Shown here: one piece after another, positions 18,603 through 25,067 of the stretch | Layout: the number at the start of each line of letters is the position of its first letter | Numbering within the stretch: position 1 is the stretch's first letter | From: Gammaproteobacteria bacterium | Lineage (GTDB): Bacteria; Pseudomonadota; Gammaproteobacteria; Arenicellales; Poriferihabitantaceae | Direction: 5' to 3' | NCBI GenBank assembly: GCA_022822625.1 | Contig: JAJEAV010000043.1 | Location: 1-33,787, forward strand | DNA: 33,787 bases | Program-made: the position numbers and the translations under genes | The notes under the pieces: model-generated | Seen by the model: the letters and a program-made list of their open reading frames with translations, nothing else | The model's database searches: none | Told to the model about the DNA's origin: nothing

Positions 18603-19256
18603 CACAGTTTCCTGTTCCTGATATTCCCGGGTGATCCGGTCAAGATGACTCGCAATATTATGTTGCGCTGAAGCCTCGTAGTGCTGGAGATAATAATCCG
18701 AATAGTAGATTGTCTTGCGCTCTTTCAACTTGTTCAGGTAAAAGGTTTTGGATTCTAGGGTCACTGTCTTGTGGATACTGCACTCCTTTTGCACATTTGC
18801 GGAGTCCGAATGGTAGTCTTCCCAGGCTAGGCCAAAACTGGTCAAGTCAATGTCCGCAATGAGTTCCCCATCATTGGAATCGGGTTTTTTATTGTGGCAG
18901 GTATCCATGATGAGATGGGCGACTCGGGATCGGAATCTGTCGTCGAGCATACCATCCGACACGTCAAGAAAATAGTCGCGACTCCGGGCTTCGTTGTCAC
19001 TGGCTCCTACCACGTAGATACAGTCATGAAACCAGATGGCCATCTCGATGGCATCGCTGTCATCAGCATGTTCCTTGCAGTCATCCAGCCATCGCAATGT
19101 GTCGCGAATGTGTTCGAAGGTGTGATAGCTTCGCCAGTCTTCATTGTAGTATTCAACTAGTCCTTGGTGGACATCCTTTGCTGATTGATGGTTCGGGTTC
19201 CTTGCATGAGCACACCAAAGATCAATAAAGCGGTTTTCGAGAGTATCCATCATCAC
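18597..19256 (-). CDS. HD-superfamily metal-dependent phosphohydrolase (COG4339-like)
   Basis: Predicted cytoplasmic HD-domain hydrolase. Metal ligands can be followed as His45 in RSYHTFEHI, His77-Asp78 in AIWFHDCIY, and Asp137 in IADIDL; His49 is also conserved in this family. Length is 219 residues, typical of the uncharacterised COG4339 group. The gene begins one base after the stop of the cyclic-nucleotide-binding gene upstream, so they form a two-gene operon. HD enzymes often act on nucleotides, so a link to cyclic nucleotide turnover is tempting, but this subgroup is not known as a phosphodiesterase. The substrate is not known. Confidence 0.8.
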   Translation of the reverse strand: MMMDTLENRFIDLWCAHARNPNHQSAKDVHQGLVEYYNEDWRSYHTFEHIRDTLRWLDDCKEHADDSDAIEMAIWFHDCIYVVGASDNEARSRDYFLDVSDGMLDDRFRSRVAHLIMDTCHNKKPDSNDGELIADIDLTSFGLAWEDYHSDSANVQKECSIHKTVTLESKTFYLNKLKERKTIYYSDYYLQHYEASAQHNIASHLDRITREYQEQETVS

Positions 19257-19257
19257 G

Positions 19258-19716
19258 CTAATGGGGTGCTTGCTCTTTCAACTCTACCAGTTGAAGGTGC
19301 GTTTTGCTTAACTTGCTAGTCAATTCCCGCATTACGTATAGCGACATGCTCGGGTTTTCGGCTAGCAGGGATAGAAAGGTATCTGCTTCGATTTTCAGCA
19401 CTGTACTGTACCCGGATGATCTTATCGAGGCAGTTCGAGGCGTATTTGCGATAACTCCCATTTCACCAACGAGTTGGTTTTTTTCGAGTTCTGCAACTAC
19501 GTCAACAGCTCCGTCATCATGTTCGACAGTAACCTGCAAGATTCCATCAAGTACCAGATAGACGGAATCCGAAGGGTCGTTATGGAAAAAGAGATATTCC
19601 TGCTCGCCGATATTTAGCCGTTCACTGGTGAAGGCGATCAGCTTTAACTTTGCCGGATCGAGCTTTGCAAACAGTGGTACTCTGGATAACTCTTGTGCTT
19701 CTTCGTTGATTGCCAA
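19258..19716 (-). CDS. Stand-alone cyclic nucleotide-binding domain protein
   Basis: A single cNMP-binding (CAP-effector-like) domain with no DNA-binding helix-turn-helix, kinase or channel attached, so it is a free receptor subunit or adaptor. The beta-roll is seen in YLVLDGILQVTVEHDDG, and the phosphate-binding cassette in LVGEMGVIANTPRTASI: Gly84-Glu85 would bind the ribose and Arg94 the cyclic phosphate. Thr95 follows the arginine. A C-terminal helix (LYVMRELTSKLSKTHLQLVE) closes the site. Length 152 residues. It is the first gene of an operon with the HD hydrolase and lies 3.2 kb from a cyclase that could supply its ligand. Confidence 0.85.
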   Translation of the reverse strand: MAINEEAQELSRVPLFAKLDPAKLKLIAFTSERLNIGEQEYLFFHNDPSDSVYLVLDGILQVTVEHDDGAVDVVAELEKNQLVGEMGVIANTPRTASIRSSGYSTVLKIEADTFLSLLAENPSMSLYVMRELTSKLSKTHLQLVELKEQAPH

Positions 19717-19787
19717 TCTGCTTCAACCTGTGTAGTCTAAGCGAATAGTAACAAATAAAAAGCCTGATTTCACAGTTTCAGTGTTGT

Positions 19788-20482
19788 TCATGGCAAGTGA
19801 ACCTGTAGTGAGTCAGGTTTTCCGTTTCGGGTTCTGGATATGGAATCATCAGGGATGATTATCATGCTGGAAACAAGGCCAGTAGCCACGCTCGAACAGG
19901 TCAGGGAGGGGTTCAGGGCATTACCGCCGTTTTTTGGGTCGGTAGTGAGAGATCGTTTGCAGTCAATGATGATGCATTCAAGCTTGGGTTTGGGATTACT
20001 GGAAAAGTGATAATCCCTCTCGGTCCGGTAGCCTGAACTGGTACTGCGACCGCCACCGGGGTTTTCAATGAATATCCATCTTCCCTTTCGTTCCTGAATA
20101 TCGCGTAACAGCGTGTCGTTCGAGCATGTGGCCAGCCTGGCGCATTTTAAGGTATTCAGGAAGCCTTCCCAATCATCTTCAAGCATGCGGTTAATGATTA
20201 GTTGCTGGCGATCATTGGCAGGTTTCATTACTGCTTCTTTCCTGAAAGATTCGCATACGGCATTCGATGATTTTCTTGTGAATGCCCTGAATGCCGGAGT
20301 CCTGGTGGAATTGAACAGGCCGCCAAAGCACTGCCGAATTCCCATTTCTTCCTTCGGCGACTGCCTGCGGAAAATGTCTGAGGGAACAATTGATCATGCC
20401 GTTTAGCGGAGGATCTGGAAAACGGGATTTCTTCAGGAAACTGCCCAAAGTCCCTCGGAATGTCTTATGAAGACAATATTGA
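19788..20482. other. About 700 bp without an intact gene
   Basis: Apart from the Fic-like fragment listed separately, I see no recognisable coding sequence here. The minus-strand frame carrying that fragment stays open to 19788, but its last 75 or so residues resemble nothing I know. On the other side, bases 20346-20482 hold no clear gene, promoter or terminator. Confidence 0.5.
20020..20345 (-). pseudogene. Remnant of the C-terminal winged-helix part of a Fic family protein
   Basis: The minus-strand frame contains NDRQQLIINRMLEDDWEGF, then ARLATCSNDTLLRDIQERKG and FIENPGGGRSTS. This is the conserved C-terminal block of Fic/DOC AMP-transferase proteins, where the usual wording is close to NERQ..ilNrLLdgfeGkLttskwAklakcS.dTalRDI..L...GIl....gGGRStsY. 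The catalytic HPFxxGNGR block that should lie upstream is absent, and the end after GGGRSTS does not fit. The piece is about 100 residues; its best conserved part starts at 20228. It is a decayed leftover of a Fic gene, perhaps once part of a mobile or toxin locus. Confidence 0.7.
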
Positions 20483-21640
20483 TTATTCAGTCGAATTAGT
20501 GCAGATCGGATAAATCGAAGCGATTTTGCTCAAAAAGTACTCTATGCCATTTGCCCGAAAGGGTGAAACCGGTCCTTTATTCTCACTCATCACTATGGAA
20601 ATGACATTTGTCAGGACTTCTGCACTCAAGTCTGATTCACTGAGCACTTTGACATGGTCAAACTGCATCAGGGCCCTTGCTCTTGTCATCTGTTCCTTTT
20701 CCCCGTCAGATTCAAATGGAATGACAATTCCCCTGGTTCCGGTCTCAACCATGTCAATCGCAGTGTTATAGCCAATTTGAGAGACTGATACTCCACATGA
20801 TGCAAGCAGTTGTCGAAAATCTGCACGGTTTCGCTCCACAGTCACATGATCCGGTGCATTTTGCTGCCAGCGAAAAAACGTATCTTCATCAATCGCATTT
20901 CCAATCAGGATGTGCCATTTCCAGATTGCCCCATGGGGTGTGGAAGCTGCCTGAATCGCTGTTTCATAAATTGCCTGGCCGGCAATTCCCCCACCAGCGG
21001 AAACAACGATAAGTTGCGGGTTTCTGGCTGCAGGCTGAAAATCCGTGACACCGGTATCGAGATAGCCGGTATGACTAACCGGAATTTCTATTTCACTCAA
21101 CCGGCCAAAAGAAGCTTCAAGTGATACGAACGATCGCTCCCCATGCACAAGAACCTCGTCATAGTATTTATTGAGCATGCATATGACCTGATCTTGCTGA
21201 TCGGTTCGTTCTATGGGCTGGATGATGTCGCGTACTGAGCAGATGATGGTTGGCGGTTGTGTTATCGTTCTGGCAGTTTCCAGCATTGCCAGTATTTCTC
21301 CAGAGAAACGCCGTCGCGCGAAGGGGAATCCTTCGGTAATGATTATCGCCGGTTCAAATTCAAGTACTATCTGCCTGACCAAGTATGACCGCTGCTTCCA
21401 GAGAGAATCACTGACTGGATTGCCATCCAGATCAACAATTTCACCGAGGCTGGTTCCAGCCGTAATCCCAGACAGTGTAAAGATCTGAATTGACGGATCA
21501 GATAGTGTAGGGTGTTCGCGTCCTCCGCTTATCAGAATAACCGGATAGCCTTTCCTGGCAAGGGCTTCGGCAAGTATGCGAATCCGCTGGATATGACCAG
21601 AACCAAAAAGGTGCTGGAGGTGAAACAGAATCGGCTTCAA
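20483..21640 (-). CDS. Predicted glycosyltransferase, COG4671/MurG-like (GT28 C-terminal domain)
   Basis: GT-B enzyme with an N-terminal FGSGHIQRIRILAEALARKG loop (the GxGHxxR acceptor/phosphate loop of the MurG-like group) and a C-terminal donor site with VVSAGGGIAGQAIYE and SQIGYNTAIDMVETG, then IVIPFESDGEKEQMTRARAL. The last block is the GT28 pattern for binding a UDP-sugar. 385 residues, no membrane span or signal peptide. It starts inside the stop of the upstream homologue (four-base ATGA overlap), so the two are coupled and may act as partners. Their substrates are unknown; such pairs often sit with deacetylases and GT4 enzymes. Confidence 0.85.
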   Translation of the reverse strand: MKPILFHLQHLFGSGHIQRIRILAEALARKGYPVILISGGREHPTLSDPSIQIFTLSGITAGTSLGEIVDLDGNPVSDSLWKQRSYLVRQIVLEFEPAIIITEGFPFARRRFSGEILAMLETARTITQPPTIICSVRDIIQPIERTDQQDQVICMLNKYYDEVLVHGERSFVSLEASFGRLSEIEIPVSHTGYLDTGVTDFQPAARNPQLIVVSAGGGIAGQAIYETAIQAASTPHGAIWKWHILIGNAIDEDTFFRWQQNAPDHVTVERNRADFRQLLASCGVSVSQIGYNTAIDMVETGTRGIVIPFESDGEKEQMTRARALMQFDHVKVLSESDLSAEVLTNVISIVMSENKGPVSPFRANGIEYFLSKIASIYPICTNSTE

Positions 21641-22818
21641 TTGTCTCTGAGTAATGCCAGAACCCGGGCAGTGATGCCTTCAAGTCCATCCAGCATTCCG
21701 GGTGAGTTCAGGAGTGAGGGTGTTGGCTGAAGAGGCAAGCGTAACAGGGCTTCACTCATGAGTTCTGTATTATCAGAGTTTTCATGGTAAAGCACTGAGG
21801 CTAGCCCGTAATCTTCCGCAAAGTCGGACCTGATTTTCTGCTCCAGCCTCGGGGTTTCACGGGGCACCAGCAGGGCCCGTCGATCAAAAGAGAGAATCTC
21901 GCAAAATGTGTTGTACCCGCCCATGGCGACAATTCCCTCGGCATTTTTCATGAGAATTTCGATACGATTGGTAAAGATTTCAAAGCTGAGCCTGGGAATT
22001 TTTGCAATCCTGCTCTTGAAGTCGAGTTGGATTTTTGTTTTCATGAATGGCCCGGCAATCACGACACCATGCATCAATCTGCCATTTGCTTCAGATTCAT
22101 AGGCTCGAAGTACCCAGTCAACCAGAATTTCCCCGTCTCCCCCGCCACCGGGAGTAATCAGAATATAGGGGGTTTTGGAATAACGTTCGGGAAGTCGTAC
22201 GGAATCCGGAACATCCCGCTTCAAATATCCAAGATAATGCATCTGCCGAAGGGTCTCCGGTCTCAACTCGATTCCTTCAATCGGATTGCCGGTTGCCTTG
22301 GTACCATAGACCCAGATTTCATGGTATAGATTCTCGACGGCAGGTATGGCTTCCTTTCTTTGCCATTCGGATTGAAGTGCTTCACTGTCATCCATAACGT
22401 CCCTTAAACCCAGGACATTCAGGCAGCCCTTCATGCGAAGCCAGCGCAGGGTATATTCAATTTCACCCCTGAGTCCCAATGGCTCCTTGTCAACAATGAA
22501 AATATCGGGAGCGAAAGCCTCTGCAGTATGCTGGATTATTGAAGCACGCATAGCTAACGTCTCATTCAAATCGACGTGAAGTCCAAGTGCTGTATAATCT
22601 CCGCTACGCAGTTTAACCACACCAGGCACAGTGATAAAACTCACCCTCGACCGAAAATCGAACTGGCTGATCATTGGAGATCCGGAAATAATCATGACCG
22701 ACATTCCCTTGAACGTATCGACCAGGGCATTGGCGATTGCACGGCATCGTCTCAGATGTCCCAGACCAAAGCTGTCGTGGCTGTAAATGAGCACTTTCGC
22801 GTTATTTAGCCTATCCAT
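21637..22818 (-). CDS. Predicted glycosyltransferase, COG4671 family
   Basis: First gene of a leftward two-gene operon. The N-terminus VLIYSHDSFGLGHLRRCRAI is the signature of COG4671 transferases. The donor half has ILITPGGGGDGEILVDWVL, then VAMGGYNTFCEILSFDRRAL with LVPRETPRLEQKIRSDF, equivalent to the GT28 nucleotide-sugar site. 393 residues, full length, cytoplasmic or peripheral to the membrane. It is divergent from the cyclase gene across 109 bases, so regulation of the two could be linked. It is a paralogue of the downstream gene. Confidence 0.87.
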   Translation of the reverse strand: MDRLNNAKVLIYSHDSFGLGHLRRCRAIANALVDTFKGMSVMIISGSPMISQFDFRSRVSFITVPGVVKLRSGDYTALGLHVDLNETLAMRASIIQHTAEAFAPDIFIVDKEPLGLRGEIEYTLRWLRMKGCLNVLGLRDVMDDSEALQSEWQRKEAIPAVENLYHEIWVYGTKATGNPIEGIELRPETLRQMHYLGYLKRDVPDSVRLPERYSKTPYILITPGGGGDGEILVDWVLRAYESEANGRLMHGVVIAGPFMKTKIQLDFKSRIAKIPRLSFEIFTNRIEILMKNAEGIVAMGGYNTFCEILSFDRRALLVPRETPRLEQKIRSDFAEDYGLASVLYHENSDNTELMSEALLRLPLQPTPSLLNSPGMLDGLEGITARVLALLRDN

Positions 22819-22927
22819 ATTACAAATAATACTTGCTAGTGTTATCCGGCGTAACTCCCCGGACGGCTATTTGTCTGAAACCGGTATCGTGCAAAGTGCC
22901 ATGTTCATGATTTAGGCTCTGTCAATT

Positions 22928-24283
22928 ATGCCTGGCGTACTCAATTTTCCGATCAGAATCTACCGGTGGGTTGCCCAACAGCTGGTAATTACCGATATCC
23001 CGGACCGGATTCGCAAGAGTATACAGACACAACAGATTGAGAGTGAAAGAATAATCAGTTGGACACAGTTGTTTATTGTTTCGGTATTCGTGATTCTATA
23101 TGTACTGTCACCGAAAACTGCTCCGGAATCAGGGATTAGTCCTGTTCCTTGGTTTTTGGGGTTTTATTTCTGCTTTACCCTGCTGCGACTTTATCTCAGC
23201 TACTATGCTCGAGTTACCCCGGCGTTCCAGGTTTTTTCAATCATTGTCGATGTGGTTCTGTTGTATGGACTGATCTGGACCTTTCACATTCAATACGAGC
23301 AGCCCGCAAGCTTTTATCTCAAGGCGCCGACACTGATTTACCTGTTTATCTTTATTTCGTTGAGAGCACTTCGTTTTGAGGCCCTGTATGTGGTAATTGC
23401 CGGGGTTGTGGCTGCCGTTGGCTGGATACTGATGCTGCTGTACTCGGTTCTTGAATCAGGCATGGAGGGTATAACACGAGATTATGTCGAGTATTTGACC
23501 AGCAATTCGATCCTGATTGGTGCTGAACTGGACAAGGTGATTTCAATTCTTCTGGTCACCGGGATTTTAGCGGTGGGGATTTCGAGGCGTCAGAACCTGC
23601 TCAAGGTTTCTCTCAAGAATGCTGCGGCCGCCCAGGATCTGTCAAAATTTGTTCCCAATGTAATAGCTGAACAGATTAAGGAGGATTCTCGACAACCTGA
23701 TTTGAGTCGAACTGAAAGCGGAGAGTGTTCCATCCTGTTTATTGACCTTGAATCATTTACCACAATGAGTGAGTCGATGTCCCCGGATCGTCTGCTTGAG
23801 ACCTTGAATGAATATTTTGCAGTTGCAGCTGAACCCATTCATCGACATGGCGGAGTAATCAATCAATTTCAGGGAGATGCAATATTGGCAAGCTTCAATA
23901 TCCCGCAGAAAAACCCCGACCATGCAAGAGAGGCCATTCGTTCAGGACTTGAGATACTTGCCCGTCTGAAGCAGGTCCAGTTTCACGGTTCCAATTTAAA
24001 TGCCCGAATCGGAATAAATACCGGAAATGTGACGGGAGGTCTGGTAGGGATAACTGAGCGGGTCCACTATACTGTTCATGGAGATGATGTAAACATCGCT
24101 GCGAGGCTGGAGCAGCTCAACAAGCAAGTGGGAACCAGAATTCTGGTTTCAGAAGAAACAATGCGTCAAGCTGAAGGCAGTTTTGAATTTATTCATGTTG
24201 ACGAGATCAACTTGCGAGGGAGGAGTGCTCCAACCATGATCTATACCATTAAAGATCCTGAAACCGGAGAAACAGTTTCATGA
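22928..24283 (+). CDS. Membrane-anchored class III adenylate/guanylate cyclase
   Basis: Makes a cyclic nucleotide second messenger. The N-terminal half has five or six membrane spans (about 46-61, 75-92, 100-118, 133-146, 152-172 and 205-218). The C-terminal catalytic domain (about 265-445) has metal-binding Asp273 in LFIDLESF and Asp317 in FQGDAILASF, and transition-state residues Asn389 and Arg393 in DDVNIAARLE, so it should be active. The base-selecting positions are Gln313 (for the usual Lys) and Thr382 (for the usual Asp), so ATP or GTP preference cannot be assumed. Length 451 residues. There is no clear ribosome binding site before the ATG. A cyclic-nucleotide-binding protein lies 3.2 kb away. 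Confidence 0.92.
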   Translation: MPGVLNFPIRIYRWVAQQLVITDIPDRIRKSIQTQQIESERIISWTQLFIVSVFVILYVLSPKTAPESGISPVPWFLGFYFCFTLLRLYLSYYARVTPAFQVFSIIVDVVLLYGLIWTFHIQYEQPASFYLKAPTLIYLFIFISLRALRFEALYVVIAGVVAAVGWILMLLYSVLESGMEGITRDYVEYLTSNSILIGAELDKVISILLVTGILAVGISRRQNLLKVSLKNAAAAQDLSKFVPNVIAEQIKEDSRQPDLSRTESGECSILFIDLESFTTMSESMSPDRLLETLNEYFAVAAEPIHRHGGVINQFQGDAILASFNIPQKNPDHAREAIRSGLEILARLKQVQFHGSNLNARIGINTGNVTGGLVGITERVHYTVHGDDVNIAARLEQLNKQVGTRILVSEETMRQAEGSFEFIHVDEINLRGRSAPTMIYTIKDPETGETVS

Positions 24284-24371
24284 ATTCTCGATCAACCCTT
24301 GGAACTTGTGGAGTAGTAAGGAAGCTACAACAAATTTCGAAGGCCCATGTCTATCCAGCCCATAACTCCCC

Positions 24372-24392
24372 AATCCTTAAATAGGAATCGGG
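24372..24392 (+). repeat. Left terminal inverted repeat (21 bp)
   Basis: Reads AATCCTTAAATAGG then AATCGGG going inward, and matches the reverse complement of 24784-24804 at every base. Confidence 0.85.
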
Positions 24393-24421
24393 GTTTAGGG
24401 AAGTGACAGGGATTTCAGTGG

Positions 24422-24550
24422 TTAGTATTGCCTGGGAAAGTATTCTTGCCCAGCTTGCCAGAGGTATTTGTCGACATCTTTCGGGGTGAAGTCTTCCAAT
24501 CCATGGAATGCCTGAACTCTATTAAAACGGTCTAACATGCTGAATGGTCC
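24422..24550 (-). pseudogene. Decayed C-terminal coding fragment inside the inverted-repeat element
   Basis: On the minus strand a frame of about 42 residues reads FSMLDRFNRVQAFHGLEDF, then TPKDVDKYLWQAGQEYF and PRQY before a TAA at 24424-24422. The clean, protein-like ending suggests the tail of a real gene, and the wording resembles C-terminal pieces often found beside insertion sequences, but I cannot name the family. Further left-reading fragments (such as YLELWDLLDNYG near 24630) are in other frames. There is no start codon context or upstream domain, so it is not functional. Confidence 0.35.
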
Positions 24551-24783
24551 TTCAGATCGTCCTTCCTAAATTCATGGAATTTGTCCTCCTGCCTGAAGTG
24601 TATAATTCCCATAATTATCCAGTAAATCCCATAACTCCAGATATTTGAATACCTGCTCTACCGATGGTGTAGGTATGGGCATAGGGTGCCTTCTGCCTGT
24701 TCATCAAGCGTTTATGTTCAATTCAAGAGCGGACAGTTTATTTGTTTGCAACATATTTGCTCTTAACAGGCTTTTACTTTTAT

Positions 24784-24804
24784 CCCGATTCCTATTTAAG
24801 GATT
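24784..24804 (-). repeat. Right terminal inverted repeat (21 bp)
   Basis: Perfect inverted copy of 24372-24392; marks the inner 21 bases of the element's right end. Confidence 0.85.
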
Positions 24805-24961
24805 AGGGAAATACGGGGTATGGCTGGCGGCCGGAATGGAAATCGATTGCTGGCTATTGTTACTGACCGATTGAGTCAGACCTCGACACGTAAACAGGAG
24901 GGGTTGCCAGACTTGTGAAATCGTCGGAGAGGGAGAGCTAGTCCCAGGATGAAAAACATCT

Positions 24962-24998
24962 GGAAGAATCCGGGTCAGATTACGCCGGCAATTCGCAT
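24962..24998 (+). repeat. 37-bp direct repeat, copy 1
   Basis: Begins GGAAGAATCC and ends AATTCGCAT. It is identical over 37 bases to 25031-25067, with a 32-base spacer between them, and the flanks do not match. Only two copies are present and no cas genes are near, so this is not a CRISPR array. Confidence 0.9.
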
Positions 24999-25030
24999 GA
25001 ACAGATCGAGATATTGACCGGCGCCAGCAA

Positions 25031-25067
25031 GGAAGAATCCGGGTCAGATTACGCCGGCAATTCGCAT
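25031..25067 (+). repeat. 37-bp direct repeat, copy 2 (overlaps the P450 stop)
   Basis: Identical to copy 1. Read on the minus strand it supplies the last codons of the P450 gene (CELPA) and its TAA stop at 25051-25049. The P450 C-terminus has therefore either been changed by the repeat or is the source from which the other copy was duplicated. Confidence 0.9.

Larger units (their letters stand above)
24366..24809. mobile_element. 444-bp inverted-repeat (MITE-like) element with IS1380-like ends
   Basis: The ends are inverted repeats: 21 bases match perfectly (24372-24392 against 24784-24804), with partial matching outward. The end sequence AATCCTTAAATAG also occurs at the outer end of the IS1380-like fragment at 33355, so both probably use the same transposase. 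The interior carries only decayed coding fragments. This is consistent with a non-autonomous derivative of an insertion sequence. I cannot see a clear target-site duplication. Confidence 0.65.
24284..25048. other. Noncoding gap of about 765 bp rich in mobile-DNA traces
   Basis: No intact gene. It holds the inverted-repeat element at 24366-24809, a decayed coding fragment inside it, and one complete copy of a 37-bp direct repeat, with part of the second copy at the edge of the P450 gene. Between 24810 and 24961 I see no further structure. Confidence 0.6.

Noticed and set aside
24962..25067. A minimal CRISPR array (37-bp repeat, 32-bp spacer).
   Set aside because: Only two repeats exist, one overlaps the end of a protein-coding gene, the repeat is not palindromic in the usual way, and no cas genes are in the window.
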